Positions 21,049 to 30,805 of a DNA stretch of 64,000 nt are shown here, piece by piece. The position numbers were made by a program, and so were the translations under genes. Within the stretch, counting starts at the first letter, position 1; the number at the start of each line of letters is the position of its first letter. The notes beneath the pieces are model-generated. The model worked only from the letters and a program-made list of their open reading frames with translations, was not told the DNA's origin and ran no database searches. This DNA comes from JAEUOS01 sp046160545 (GTDB lineage Bacteria; Pseudomonadota; Gammaproteobacteria; Burkholderiales; JAEUOS01), in NCBI GenBank assembly GCA_046160545.1, contig JBJXGS010000113.1:9714-73713 (forward strand), in the 5' to 3' direction.

Positions 21049-24000
21049 GTGTCCATCCACGTCGCACTGTCCCACATCACGCACTACCGCTACGACAAGC
21101 CTGTGGCCCTGGGGCCTCAGGTGGTGCGTCTGCGGCCGGCACCGCACGCGCGCACGCCGATTCTTGCGTATTCACTCAAGGTCACGCCGGAGAAGCACTT
21201 CATCAACTGGCAGCAGGACCCGCAGGGAAACTACCTGGCAAGGCTGGTGTTTCCCGACAAGACCCGTGAGTTCAGGGTCGAGGTCGACCTGATCGCCGAG
21301 ATGGCGGTCACCAATCCGTTCGATTTCTTCCTGGAACCCGAAGCTGAGAAGTTTCCTTTCCAATACGATCCGTCGCTGGCGCATGAACTTGCGCCCTACC
21401 TCCAGAAGCTGCCGGCGACGCACCGCTTCGGGATCTACCTTGACGCGACATCGCGTCACGCGACGCCGACGGTCGACTTTCTGGTGGCCTTGAATCGTCG
21501 TGTCCAGGAGGACGTTCGCTACCTGATCCGCATGGAGCCGGGAGTGCAGACCCCCGAGGAGACCCTCACGGCCGGCTCGGGCTCCTGCCGCGACTCGACC
21601 TGGCTCCTGGTGCAGTTGTTCCGCCACCTGGGGCTCGCGGCCCGGTTTGTCTCCGGGTACCTGATCCAGCTCACCCCGGACGTGAAGGCGCTGGACGGCC
21701 CCTCGGGAGCTTCCGCCGACTTCACCGACCTGCACGCCTGGTGCGAGGTCTACCTGCCCGGCGCCGGCTGGGTCGGGCTCGACCCGACATCCGGCCTCCT
21801 GGCAGGCGAAGGGCACATCCCCCTGGCCGCCACACCGGACCCGGGCAATGCGGCGCCGATCACCGGGCTCATCGAACCGGCCGAAGTCGAATTCAGCCAC
21901 CATATGGGAGTGACGCGGGTCTTCGAGACGCCGCGTGTCACCAAGCCCTACACCGAGCAGCAGTGGGCCGCCATCGACGAACTCGGACGCCATGTCGACG
22001 CTGAACTTCTCCGCGCAGACGTGCGCCTGACCATGGGGGGCGAGCCGACCTTCGTCTCGGTCGACGACCGCGACGCGCCCGAGTGGAACACCGAGGCCCT
22101 GGGTCCCACCAAGCGCATCAAGGGTGCGCGACTGATGCGCCCGCTCAAGGCGCGCTATGCGCCGCAGGGCCTTCTGCATTTCGGCCAGGGCAAGTGGTAC
22201 CCGGGCGAACAACTGCCGCGCTGGTCGATCAATTGCTTCTGGCGCCGTGATGGCGAGCCGATCTGGAGCGATCCTGCCCTGTATGCCGACGAGTCGGTGG
22301 ACTACGCGGCGACTGCGGCACAAGCCGGTGAATTCCTGCGTCGCCTGTCCGCGCGCCTCGGCCTGGATGCGCAATGGGTGTTCCCCGCCTACGAGGACAC
22401 CTGGTATTACCTGTGGCGCGAGCGCCGCCTGCCGACAAACGTCGACCCGTTCGACGCACGCCTCGCCGACCCTCTGGAGCGCGAACGCCTGCGCAGCATC
22501 TTCTCCCGGGGATTGGATGCCGTCGCCGGGCATGTGCTGCCGATTGCACGCAGCCGAGACCCCTCCAGACGCTGGCAGTCAGGCCGCTGGTTTTTGCGAG
22601 ACGAGCGCTGCTATCTGGTCCCGGGAGACTCCGCGGTCGGACTGCGCTTGCCGCTGGATTCCCAGCCGTGGGCTGCAGACGGCGACATGCCCTGGATCCA
22701 CCAGCCCGATCCGGCAGAGGTGTTTCCGCGCCTGCCGGCGCAGCGCGAAATTGCGCGCCTGTTCCAGACGCCCAACGACCCGGCGCGCGCGCAAGGCGCC
22801 TGGCTAGACGACGGCTCGCCACAAAACGGTCGCGATGATGCCTCCGTCGCCGCCAGGGGTAACGGCGCCGGCCGCGGCAACGAGCGAAGTGGCGCGGGGC
22901 ACCAGCACGCACCGGATTCCCGACCCGGCCCCTTCGAATCGGCGGGCTGGATCACCCGCACGGCCCTGTGTGCCGAAGCGCGCCACGGCGTCATGTACAT
23001 CTTCATGCCGCCGACGCAAGCACTCGAGCACTATCTGGAGCTGGTGGCCGCGGTCGAGGCCACCGCCGCCGAAATGCGCCTGCCTGTAGTGCTCGAGGGA
23101 TACGAGCCGCCGCGCGACCCGCGCCTCGCTCAATTCCGCATCACACCGGACCCTGGCGTTCTCGAGGTCAACATCCAGCCCGCGACTGACTGGGACGAAC
23201 TGGTCGAACACACCACATTCCTCTACGAGCAGGCACACGCCACACGGCTCACTACCGAAAAGTTCATGCTCGATGGGCGCCATACGGGCACTGGCGGCGG
23301 CAACCACTTCGTCCTGGGCGGCAGGACGTTGGCCGACTCACCCTTCCTGCGCCGCCCCGACCTGCTCAAAAGCCTGATCGCTTACTGGCACAACCATCCG
23401 TCGCTGTCCTACCTGTTCTCGGGCATGTTCATCGGCCCGACCAGTCAGGCGCCGCGCATCGACGAGGCGCGCAACGACTCGGTCTACGAGATCGAGATCG
23501 CCTTCGCCGAACTCGATCGCCTCGCCGGACGCGAACGCATCACCCCGTGGACGATCGACCGCGCACTGCGCAACCTTCTCATCGATGCCACCGGCAATAC
23601 GCATCGTTCAGAGTTCTGCATCGACAAGCTGTTCTCGCCTGATTCAGCCAACGGCCGTCTCGGACTCCTGGAACTGCGCGCTTTCGAGATGCCGCCGCAC
23701 GCGCGCATGTCCTTGACCCAGCAGCTCCTGATGCGAGCGCTGGTGGCGCGCTTCTGGCAGCGCCCCTTCCGCCCGGCGCGCCTGGTGCGCTGGGGTACCG
23801 AGCTGCACGATCGTTTCATGCTGCCGCACTTCGTGTGGAACGATTTCACCGACGTCATCGGCGAACTCGTCGAGGCCGGTTACGCGTTCGACCCCGCCTG
23901 GTTCGCGCCCCACTTCGAGTTCCGCTTTCCGCGCATCGGCGACTTCGCCGCCGGAGGTGTGCACGTCGAGCTGCGCAGCGCCCTTGAGCCCTGGAATGTC

Positions 24001-24465
24001 CTGGGAGAGGAAAGCGCTGCCGGCGGTACCGCCCGCTACGTCGATTCGTCGGTGGAGCGCCTGCAGGTCAGGGCGACCGGGCTCGTGGCGGGACGACACC
24101 AGATCACCTGCAACGGGCGCGCGCTCCCGTTGCACCCGACCGGCAAGGTCGGCGAGTTTGCAGCTGGCGTCCGCTACCGCGCCTGGCAGCCCCACTCGGC
24201 GCTGCATCCATCCATCGGAGTGCATGCGCCGCTGACCATCGACCTGATCGATACCTGGGCAGACCGCAGCCTGGGCGGGGCGACCTATCACGTTGCGCAT
24301 CCTGGCGGGCGCGCTCACGAGACCCTGCCGGTCAATGCCTATGAAGCCGAAGGGCGGCGCCTCGCGCGCTACGGGCAAACGGGCCACACACCGGGCCGGG
24401 TCGAAGTAGCAGCCGAGAGTCGCAACCCGAACTTTCCGTTCACGCTCGACCTGCGCCGCCCCTGA
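21049..24465 (+). CDS. Large transglutaminase-like / DUF2126 protein
   Basis: Predicted cysteine peptidase or peptide-bond-forming enzyme of 1138 residues. Residues 1 to about 110 resemble the bacterial transglutaminase N-terminal beta domain. The core carries the expected triad: C180 in GSGSCRDSTW, H229 in DLHAWCEVY and D245 in GLDPTSGLL. From about residue 320 to the end is a DUF2126 region beginning with VRLTMGGEPTFVS. A low-complexity Gly/Asn/Arg-rich stretch lies near residue 600. The start is GTG at 21049 with AGGA upstream. It heads a tight cluster with an ATP-grasp/alpha-E protein and a second transglutaminase. Confidence 0.92.
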   Translation: MSIHVALSHITHYRYDKPVALGPQVVRLRPAPHARTPILAYSLKVTPEKHFINWQQDPQGNYLARLVFPDKTREFRVEVDLIAEMAVTNPFDFFLEPEAEKFPFQYDPSLAHELAPYLQKLPATHRFGIYLDATSRHATPTVDFLVALNRRVQEDVRYLIRMEPGVQTPEETLTAGSGSCRDSTWLLVQLFRHLGLAARFVSGYLIQLTPDVKALDGPSGASADFTDLHAWCEVYLPGAGWVGLDPTSGLLAGEGHIPLAATPDPGNAAPITGLIEPAEVEFSHHMGVTRVFETPRVTKPYTEQQWAAIDELGRHVDAELLRADVRLTMGGEPTFVSVDDRDAPEWNTEALGPTKRIKGARLMRPLKARYAPQGLLHFGQGKWYPGEQLPRWSINCFWRRDGEPIWSDPALYADESVDYAATAAQAGEFLRRLSARLGLDAQWVFPAYEDTWYYLWRERRLPTNVDPFDARLADPLERERLRSIFSRGLDAVAGHVLPIARSRDPSRRWQSGRWFLRDERCYLVPGDSAVGLRLPLDSQPWAADGDMPWIHQPDPAEVFPRLPAQREIARLFQTPNDPARAQGAWLDDGSPQNGRDDASVAARGNGAGRGNERSGAGHQHAPDSRPGPFESAGWITRTALCAEARHGVMYIFMPPTQALEHYLELVAAVEATAAEMRLPVVLEGYEPPRDPRLAQFRITPDPGVLEVNIQPATDWDELVEHTTFLYEQAHATRLTTEKFMLDGRHTGTGGGNHFVLGGRTLADSPFLRRPDLLKSLIAYWHNHPSLSYLFSGMFIGPTSQAPRIDEARNDSVYEIEIAFAELDRLAGRERITPWTIDRALRNLLIDATGNTHRSEFCIDKLFSPDSANGRLGLLELRAFEMPPHARMSLTQQLLMRALVARFWQRPFRPARLVRWGTELHDRFMLPHFVWNDFTDVIGELVEAGYAFDPAWFAPHFEFRFPRIGDFAAGGVHVELRSALEPWNVLGEESAAGGTARYVDSSVERLQVRATGLVAGRHQITCNGRALPLHPTGKVGEFAAGVRYRAWQPHSALHPSIGVHAPLTIDLIDTWADRSLGGATYHVAHPGGRAHETLPVNAYEAEGRRLARYGQTGHTPGRVEVAAESRNPNFPFTLDLRRP

Positions 24466-24495
24466 CGATCGACGCCAGCGTCAACCCGACCTTTC

Positions 24496-26970
24496 ATGCC
24501 CGCGCGTATCCTCGCAGCCTATCCGCCAGCGGCCGCACGCTACGATGAAATGCTCGAGGCACCGGAGCGGCCGCGGTCGCACTGGAAGCCACTCTTCGAC
24601 GAACTCATCGTCACGCCGCCGGAACAGTTGCGCCAGCGCGCGCTGGAAATCGACCGTCTGGTGCGCGAAAACGGCGTCACCTACAACGTCTATGCCGATC
24701 CGGCCGGCACCGACCGCCCCTGGGACCTGGACCTCCTGCCGCAGATCCTGCCCCATGACGAATGGGCCGGCATCTCCGCGGCGATGGCGCAGCGTGCCGA
24801 TCTGCTCAATCGCCTGCTTGCCGATTGCTATGGCCCGCAGCACCTGATCACCGAAGGACTGCTGCCGGCCGCCCTGGTGCACGGCAATGCGGGGTTCCTG
24901 CGCCCCTGTCACGGCATCGTACCCCCCGGTGGCGTCTATCTGCACGTTTATGCCGCCGACATCGCGCGCGCCCCGGATGGGCAATGGTGGGTGGTCGCCG
25001 ACCGCAGCCAGTCGCCGTCCGGCGCGGGCTACGCGCTGGAAAATCGGCTGGCAATTTCGCGCGCGTTCCCGCATCTGTTCCGCGACCTGCGCGTGCAGCC
25101 CCTGGCAGGTTTTTTCGCCACGCTGCGCGATTCGTTGGCGCAATGGGCCCCCGCTGAGGGCGACTCACCGCTGATCGTGCTGCTGACCGCCGGCCCGTAC
25201 AACGAGACTTACTATGAACACGCGCTCCTGGCGCGCTACCTGGGTTTTCCACTGGTCGAGGGCGGCGACCTGACGGTGCGCGACGGTCGCGTCTGGCTGC
25301 GCACGCTCTCGGGCCTGAAGAGAGTGCACGCGATCCTGCGTCGCCAGGACGATGATTTCTGCGACCCGCTGGAGTTGCGCAGCGACTCCGCACTAGGCGT
25401 GCCGGGCTTGACCGAGGCGGTCCGGCGCGGCAACGTGCTCATCGCCAACAGCCTGGGTTCCAACCTGATCGAATCCGGCGCCATGCTGGGCTACCTGCCA
25501 GGCATCTGCGAGCATTGGCTGGGCCAGCCCCTGGCGCTGCCCTCGGTCGCCACCTGGTGGTGCGGCGAAGCGGCTGCCCTCAAACAGGTCGAGGAACGAA
25601 TGGGCGACCTGGTGGTCAAGCCAGCCTACCCGCAACTGCGCGGCAACGCAGTATTCGGCCAGGACCTCGACGCCGCCGGGCGCGCGCGCTTGATCAAAGC
25701 CATGCATGCCCACCCGGATCGCTATGTCGCGCAGGAGATGGTGCGCATCTCGCAGGCGCCGGTGTGGGGCCGCAGCGATAACGCGCGTCTGACCGCCGGT
25801 GCGGTGGGTCTGCGCGTGTATGCATGCGCAACGCCTTCCGGATACGTGGTCATGCCGGGCGGACTGACGCGCGTGGCCACCGGTCCGGACGCAAGGGTGA
25901 TCTCGATGCAGCGCGGCGGCGGCAGCAAGGACACCTGGGTTCTGTCGCAGGGACCGGTGTCGGACGCAAGCCTGTTCCGCCGCCCCGTGGCCACCCAGGA
26001 ACTGGTGCGCAGCACCAACAACCTGTCCAGCCGCATCGCGGAGAACCTCTTCTGGTTCGGCCGCTATGCCGAACGCAGCGACAACATCGCACGCCTGCTG
26101 CGCGTCGCGCTCGGTACGCTGGTCGATGCGTCCCCCGAGCGATCGGGCCGCGAATGGCGATCAGTCGCAGCGTTGTGCCAAGCCTGGGGTGTGCTGCCAG
26201 AGGCCGCGGCGGGCTCGCGCGATGCCGCCGAGGTGGCGTTGCGCGCTGCGGTTTCGGACCCGACCGTCCCGGGCCTAGCCGCCAACCTGGGGCAACTGTT
26301 TCGCGTCTCCTTCCAGTTGCGCGAACGCATCTCAGTCGACAACTGGCGCACCTTGAATCGGACCGTGCAGGGGCTTTCCCGCTGGCAGAAACGTGAGCCG
26401 TCCCTGTCCGAGGCATTGAGCGAACTCGATCAGGCGACCCTCTCTCTGATGACCTTGGCCGGGTTCGCGCTGGACGGCATGACACGCGACCAAGGCTGGC
26501 GCTTCCTCGCCATCGGCCGGCGCGTCGAACGGGCGCAGTTCCTCTGTGCAGCGATAGGGCAAGCCCTTGCCGATGGCGAAGACGCCGAGCTCGAGTGGCT
26601 GCTGGAATTGGCCGACAGCATCGTCACCTATCGCTCGCGCTACATGGCTCGTCCGCAATGGCTGCCGGTACTGGACCTCCTGATCCGCGACGAAACCAAT
26701 CCACGCTCGGCCGCCTACCAGTTGCTGGGCCTGGCCGATACGCTACGCCGACTGGCCGAGAGTTTCGGCGAGTGCGGCAGTGCCCGCATCGAACCGCTCT
26801 GCGAAGCGCTCATCGCCCTGCGTCCGTCCCACGACCTGCTGCCGGGAGCGCCGGCGCTCGACGCCTTCATGCGGCGTTTCAGCCGCGAATCCAGGGCCGT
26901 CGCCGAGACGATCGAGCAGCGCTTTTTCCGCCACAGCGAAAACGACCCGCACAGCATGAGCGCGACATGA
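24496..26970 (+). CDS. Circularly permuted ATP-grasp fused to alpha-E domain
   Basis: An 824-residue two-part protein. Residues 1 to about 500 match the circularly permuted ATP-grasp type 2 family (DUF404/DUF407), with GPYNETYYEHALLARYLG, LGSNLIESGAMLGYLPG and the lysine-bearing DLVVKPAYPQLRG. From about residue 510 the alpha-E domain (DUF403) begins with SSRIAENLFWFGRYAERSDN. These two parts are often separate adjacent genes; here they are one polypeptide. The family is predicted to form amide or peptide bonds using ATP. It overlaps the next transglutaminase gene by four bases (ATGA). Confidence 0.92.
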   Translation: MPARILAAYPPAAARYDEMLEAPERPRSHWKPLFDELIVTPPEQLRQRALEIDRLVRENGVTYNVYADPAGTDRPWDLDLLPQILPHDEWAGISAAMAQRADLLNRLLADCYGPQHLITEGLLPAALVHGNAGFLRPCHGIVPPGGVYLHVYAADIARAPDGQWWVVADRSQSPSGAGYALENRLAISRAFPHLFRDLRVQPLAGFFATLRDSLAQWAPAEGDSPLIVLLTAGPYNETYYEHALLARYLGFPLVEGGDLTVRDGRVWLRTLSGLKRVHAILRRQDDDFCDPLELRSDSALGVPGLTEAVRRGNVLIANSLGSNLIESGAMLGYLPGICEHWLGQPLALPSVATWWCGEAAALKQVEERMGDLVVKPAYPQLRGNAVFGQDLDAAGRARLIKAMHAHPDRYVAQEMVRISQAPVWGRSDNARLTAGAVGLRVYACATPSGYVVMPGGLTRVATGPDARVISMQRGGGSKDTWVLSQGPVSDASLFRRPVATQELVRSTNNLSSRIAENLFWFGRYAERSDNIARLLRVALGTLVDASPERSGREWRSVAALCQAWGVLPEAAAGSRDAAEVALRAAVSDPTVPGLAANLGQLFRVSFQLRERISVDNWRTLNRTVQGLSRWQKREPSLSEALSELDQATLSLMTLAGFALDGMTRDQGWRFLAIGRRVERAQFLCAAIGQALADGEDAELEWLLELADSIVTYRSRYMARPQWLPVLDLLIRDETNPRSAAYQLLGLADTLRRLAESFGECGSARIEPLCEALIALRPSHDLLPGAPALDAFMRRFSRESRAVAETIEQRFFRHSENDPHSMSAT

Positions 26971-27854
26971 CCTCGCTCACCGTGCGCCACGAGACGCGCT
27001 ACGAATATGCGACACCGGTGGTGCTGTCGCGCCAGCTTCTGCATCTGACGCCGCGTCCCGATGCGCATCAGGAGGTGGGTGAACACCATATCCGCATTGC
27101 GCCGACACCTGCCGAGTCGACCTCGCTTGTCGACTACTTCGGCAATCAGGTATCGCAGGCCACGATCACCGAGTCTCACCGCACGCTCGTGATCGCCGCC
27201 GAATCGACAGTCACCTTGCACCAGCGACCGGCGCCACCCGAACTGCCGCACTGGGAGTCGGTGCGTGACCAGCTGGCAGCGCTCGCGGGCGACGGGGTGC
27301 TGGATGCGACCCGTTTCGCGCACGACTCGCCCTACATCGAACGCAACGCGGCGATTCGCGCCTATGCTGCGCCCTGCTTCACGCCGCGACGTCCCTACGT
27401 CGAGGCGCTCGTCGATCTCAAGGCGCGCATACACGCCGATTTCGAATTCGATCCGGCCGCCACCAGTGTGGCCACTCCGCTATCGGATGTACTTCGCGAG
27501 CGTCGCGGGGTCTGCCAGGACTTCGCCCACCTCATGATCGCCTGCCTGCGCAGCGTCGGGCTTGCGGCGCGTTATGTGAGCGGCTATATCCTTACTGCGC
27601 CGCCACCGGGCATGCCGCGACTGGTCGGCTCGGACGCCTCGCACGCCTGGGTTTCCGCCTGGTGCCCCGGCCTACCCGGCGCCTGGCTGGACCTGGACCC
27701 GACCAACGACTGCCTGGTCGCGACCGAACATGTCACGCTCGCCTGGGGACGCGATTTCCATGACGTGACGCCGACCCGCGGCGTGATCATGGGCGGTGGC
27801 GAACAGGAACTTACGGTGGCCGTCACGGTGGTGCCCGCAACGGCGGGCCCCTGA
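26967..27854 (+). CDS. Transglutaminase-like family protein (short)
   Basis: A 295-residue protein with the bacterial transglutaminase N-terminal domain (SLTVRHETRYEYATPV) and a transglutaminase/protease core. The triad is visible as C183 in RRGVCQDFAHL, H226 in SHAWVSAW and D244 in DLDPTND. The ATG at 26967 overlaps the stop of the ATP-grasp/alpha-E gene, so expression is coupled. It is probably a cytoplasmic cysteine peptidase or amide-processing partner of the ligase. Substrates are unknown. Confidence 0.92.
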   Translation: MTSLTVRHETRYEYATPVVLSRQLLHLTPRPDAHQEVGEHHIRIAPTPAESTSLVDYFGNQVSQATITESHRTLVIAAESTVTLHQRPAPPELPHWESVRDQLAALAGDGVLDATRFAHDSPYIERNAAIRAYAAPCFTPRRPYVEALVDLKARIHADFEFDPAATSVATPLSDVLRERRGVCQDFAHLMIACLRSVGLAARYVSGYILTAPPPGMPRLVGSDASHAWVSAWCPGLPGAWLDLDPTNDCLVATEHVTLAWGRDFHDVTPTRGVIMGGGEQELTVAVTVVPATAGP

Positions 27855-27927
27855 CCCTGTATGCTCGCAGCATGGGTGGCGCCGCCCCCTGTGCAGATGC
27901 GCCCTTCACATCCGGAGCCAGCCGACC

Positions 27928-28233
27928 ATGAACCATCAGCAACTCGCCGAACTTCTGTCCGGTATCGCCAAGGCCCAGAACGCGGTCCTCGATGCGATCG
28001 ACCGTGCCCAGCCCGGCTTCAAGGCGACCTACCTCGCCCCGATCCTCAACGTGGCTGCCAACGTGCGTGCCGCGGAGCCTCGCCTGGTTGACCTGCCGGC
28101 GCGCATCCTGATGCGCTACCAGGGACGGCCGGCCGTCGACCAGGACGCGATTCGTGCCGATCTCGATCGGCTGCTCGGGCCGGCGCCGGCTGCGGATGGC
28201 GAGGAACTCGACTTCTCGGCCCCCGGGACCTGA
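27928..28233 (+). CDS. Conserved-looking hypothetical protein of 101 residues
   Basis: I do not recognise the family. It encodes 101 residues: a helical N-terminal half (QLAELLSGIAKAQNAVLDAI) and an acidic, Pro/Ala-rich tail. No signal peptide, membrane segment or DNA-binding motif is evident. The ATG at 27928 lies 73 bases after the transglutaminase cluster. The PIN-domain gene starts seven bases after its stop, so the two are probably co-transcribed and could be a functional pair. Confidence 0.6.
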   Translation: MNHQQLAELLSGIAKAQNAVLDAIDRAQPGFKATYLAPILNVAANVRAAEPRLVDLPARILMRYQGRPAVDQDAIRADLDRLLGPAPAADGEELDFSAPGT

Positions 28234-28240
28234 CTCACAC

Positions 28241-28678
28241 TTGCCGCTGCGCCTGGTCTTCGATACGAACGTCTGGCTTGATTGGCTGGTATTCCAGGAT
28301 CCGGACGTGGAGCCGCTGCGCCTGGCGATGGCCGACGGCGCGGCCGTGTTCATCGATGCAGGGGGACTCGCGGAACTCGCCCGCGCGCTGGGCTACCGCC
28401 TCGGCCGCTGGTCCCTCGACGTGGCGGCGCAGGAAAGCGCGCTCGCGGCCTGCCGCGACATCGCGCGGGTCTTCGAACACGATCCCGGGCACGCGCCCGG
28501 TGCACCCTTGCCCACCTGCCGCGACCCGGATGACCAGAAATTCCTTGAACTCGCGCGCGACTGCGCTGCCGATGTCCTGGTCACGCACGACCGCGCCCTG
28601 CTCGATCTGGCCCGCCCGCGCGCGTCGCGCCGGCTGCCGTTTCGCATCCAGACGCCGCGCGAATTCGCCTCGCGCTAA
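28241..28678 (+). CDS. PIN-domain protein (COG1569-type putative toxin/RNase)
   Basis: A 145-residue PIN fold. The first acidic site is in VFDTNVWLDWL and the later ones in CRDPDDQKFLELA and LVTHDRALLDLA, as in the putative PIN-family toxin group COG1569. Such proteins are metal-dependent ribonucleases. The only sensible start is TTG at 28241, directly before the PIN domain; no ATG fits without extending far into the upstream gene. It is preceded at seven bases by an unrecognised 101-residue gene, but no classical antitoxin is visible. Confidence 0.75.
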   Translation: MPLRLVFDTNVWLDWLVFQDPDVEPLRLAMADGAAVFIDAGGLAELARALGYRLGRWSLDVAAQESALAACRDIARVFEHDPGHAPGAPLPTCRDPDDQKFLELARDCAADVLVTHDRALLDLARPRASRRLPFRIQTPREFASR

Positions 28679-28691
28679 TGGCCGAAGGATT

Positions 28692-29465
28692 TCAGGAAGT
28701 CGACGACCAGCCCGGCTCGTCGCGGTCCAGCATGCGCTTGATCGACGCGAAAAAGTAGTCGTCCTGCTGCCGTTCTCCGGCGATTTGCGCAGCGACCGTC
28801 GCGCACATCTGCGCAGGAATGGCGCGCAAGGGCCGGCCGGCGGCGCCCTGCACTGCGAGCACCTGATGCATGCAGGTGCGCTCCAGGTAGTAGAGGTCGC
28901 CGAAGGCGCGCGCGACCGAGGGCCCGACGACGGTTACGCCGTGGCTCGCCATGAACATGATGTCGCAGCCAGCCAGCTTGCCTGCGATGCGCCGTCCTTC
29001 GGCATCGTCCAGCGCTACCCCGTTGTACTCGTCGTCGTAGGCGATGCGCCCGTAGTAGCGCAGCGCGTTCTGGTTGCACCACTCGACGCGTCCACCCTCG
29101 ATCAGGGTCAGAGCGGTCGCGAACGGCATGTGGGTATGCATGATGCACTTCGCGTGCGGATTGGCCTGGTGGATGTGGCTGTGGATGAAAAAGGCCGTCG
29201 GCTCCATCGAATGCCTGCCGTCCAGAATGTTGCCCTTGGGGTCGATGAGCAGCATGTCGCCTGGCGTGACTTCGCTCCAGTGCAGGCCTTGCGGATTGAT
29301 CAGGTAGCGTCCGGGCCCGACCTCGAGGCTGAAATGGTTGCACACCCCCTCGTTGAGGCCCAGGCGTGCGGCCCACCGCAATGCCGCGGCCAGATCGACC
29401 CGTCCGGCTGAGAATGCGTCACTACCCCTGACGCGGGAGGTGGCATGCGGCTTCGGATTCTTCAT
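28692..29465 (-). CDS. Class II aldolase/adducin family protein
   Basis: A 257-residue member of the zinc-dependent class II aldolase/adducin fold. Metal ligands are visible in SHIHQANPHAKCIMHTH and in MASHGVTVVG. The NHFSLEV and DPKGNILDG segments match the subgroup often annotated as sugar-phosphate or hydroxy-acid aldolase; the substrate cannot be told from sequence. It lies 44 bases downstream of the L-2-hydroxyglutarate oxidase-like gene on the same strand, probably in one operon. It converges on the PIN gene with a 13-base gap. Confidence 0.87.
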   Translation of the reverse strand: MKNPKPHATSRVRGSDAFSAGRVDLAAALRWAARLGLNEGVCNHFSLEVGPGRYLINPQGLHWSEVTPGDMLLIDPKGNILDGRHSMEPTAFFIHSHIHQANPHAKCIMHTHMPFATALTLIEGGRVEWCNQNALRYYGRIAYDDEYNGVALDDAEGRRIAGKLAGCDIMFMASHGVTVVGPSVARAFGDLYYLERTCMHQVLAVQGAAGRPLRAIPAQMCATVAAQIAGERQQDDYFFASIKRMLDRDEPGWSSTS

Positions 29466-29509
29466 GGTCGTATTTCCGGGTGACTGCCGGGTTGGATAAA
29501 CGCGGCAGA

Positions 29510-30610
29510 TTACACAAGTGTGGCCACGTGATCGGCGATCGCCAGCGCCGAGGTGAGCCCCGGCGATTCGATGCCAAAGAGGTTCACCAGGCCTGGGACC
29601 CCGTGCGCTTCAGGACCCTCGATGACGAAGTCGCGCGCCGGCTCGCCCGGGGCCTGCAGCTTGGGGCGGATTCCCGCGTAGCCGGGGGTAAGCGCGCCGT
29701 CAGGCAAATCCGGCCAATAGGTGCGGATCGCCGCATAGAAACTGTCGGCGCGACGCGGATCGACTGTGTAGTCCAATGTATCGACCCACTCGACGTCGGG
29801 TCCAAAGCGCGCCTGCCCGCCCAGGTCGATGGTCAGATGCACGCCCAGGCCCGCCGCCTCGGGGGCTGGGTAGATCAGTCGCGAGAATGGCGAACGGCCG
29901 GTCAGCGTGTAGTAGTTGCCCTTGGCGTAATAGGCGGCCGGAACGCGCGCCCGTGGCAGGCCATCCAGGCGTGCCGCCAGGCCCGGCGCGGTCAGTCCGG
30001 CGCTGTTGACGACGACGCCGGCCTTGATTTCCATGGGCGATGCGCCGCCGACTTGTAGCGTGATGCCATCGTCGCGACAGGCCCCGCTGATGACCGGCGA
30101 GGCAAACGCAACCATGCCGCCGGCGACCTCCAGGTCCCCCTGCAAGGCAAGCATGAACGCGTGGCTGTCGACGATGCCGGTGGATGGCGAATGCACTGCA
30201 GCGGCGCAGGACAGCGCCGGTTCCATGGCGAGCGCCTCGGCGCGCGAGAGCATGCGCAGTTCAGGTACGCCGTTGGCATGACCGCGCGCGAGGAGTCCGG
30301 CGAGCGCCGCGACCTGGTCGGCGTCGGTGGCGACGATGAGCTTGCCGCAGTTGAGCGTGGCGACGCCGTGCTCCGCGCAATAGCGGTACAGCGCATGCCT
30401 GCCCGCGACGCAAAAACGCGCCTTGAGCGATCCCGCGGGATAGTAAATGCCGGCGTGGATCACTTCGCTGTTGCGTGAACTGGTGCCGGTGCCGATGCCG
30501 GACTCGGCCTCGATCACCACGGTCTCCATGCCTTTTTGCGCCAAGGCCCGGGCGACTGCCAGCCCGACCACACCAGCGCCGATGACGACGCATTGCACCG
30601 AATCCGCCAT
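29510..30610 (-). CDS. FAD-dependent oxidoreductase, L-2-hydroxyglutarate oxidase (LhgO)-like
   Basis: A 366-residue DAO-family flavoprotein. The FAD fold is at the N-terminus (CVVIGAGVVGLAVAR), followed by GTSSRNSEVIHAGIYYP, characteristic of the L-2-hydroxyglutarate dehydrogenase/oxidase group. The C-terminal GIRPKLQAP and NLFGIESPGLTSALAIA also fit. Such enzymes return L-2-hydroxyglutarate to 2-oxoglutarate and pass electrons to the respiratory chain or oxygen. That would tie it to the 2-oxoglutarate metabolism encoded nearby, but this is inferred from family only. Confidence 0.85.
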   Translation of the reverse strand: MADSVQCVVIGAGVVGLAVARALAQKGMETVVIEAESGIGTGTSSRNSEVIHAGIYYPAGSLKARFCVAGRHALYRYCAEHGVATLNCGKLIVATDADQVAALAGLLARGHANGVPELRMLSRAEALAMEPALSCAAAVHSPSTGIVDSHAFMLALQGDLEVAGGMVAFASPVISGACRDDGITLQVGGASPMEIKAGVVVNSAGLTAPGLAARLDGLPRARVPAAYYAKGNYYTLTGRSPFSRLIYPAPEAAGLGVHLTIDLGGQARFGPDVEWVDTLDYTVDPRRADSFYAAIRTYWPDLPDGALTPGYAGIRPKLQAPGEPARDFVIEGPEAHGVPGLVNLFGIESPGLTSALAIADHVATLV

Positions 30611-30805
30611 GCCTGCCTTGAAAGTAAACCGTGACGCCCTGACATTGGAAGTTTAGACGATGCCATGCGCGTCGGCGCGACACCGATGCCCGCACTTGCG
30701 CCAAATTTGACCCGGCGCAAGGCGCCACGTGGTCGCCCGGGTATCGTAGAAGCATGTCGCGACTGCGCCTCGTTGCGCGGGCGGCATACCGTCATGGAGT
30801 CACAC

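Noticed and set aside
28692..29376. Frameshift at the end of the class II aldolase gene
   Set aside because: A second minus-strand frame runs a little further, but the main frame covers all metal ligands and has a normal length; no evidence that the end is broken.
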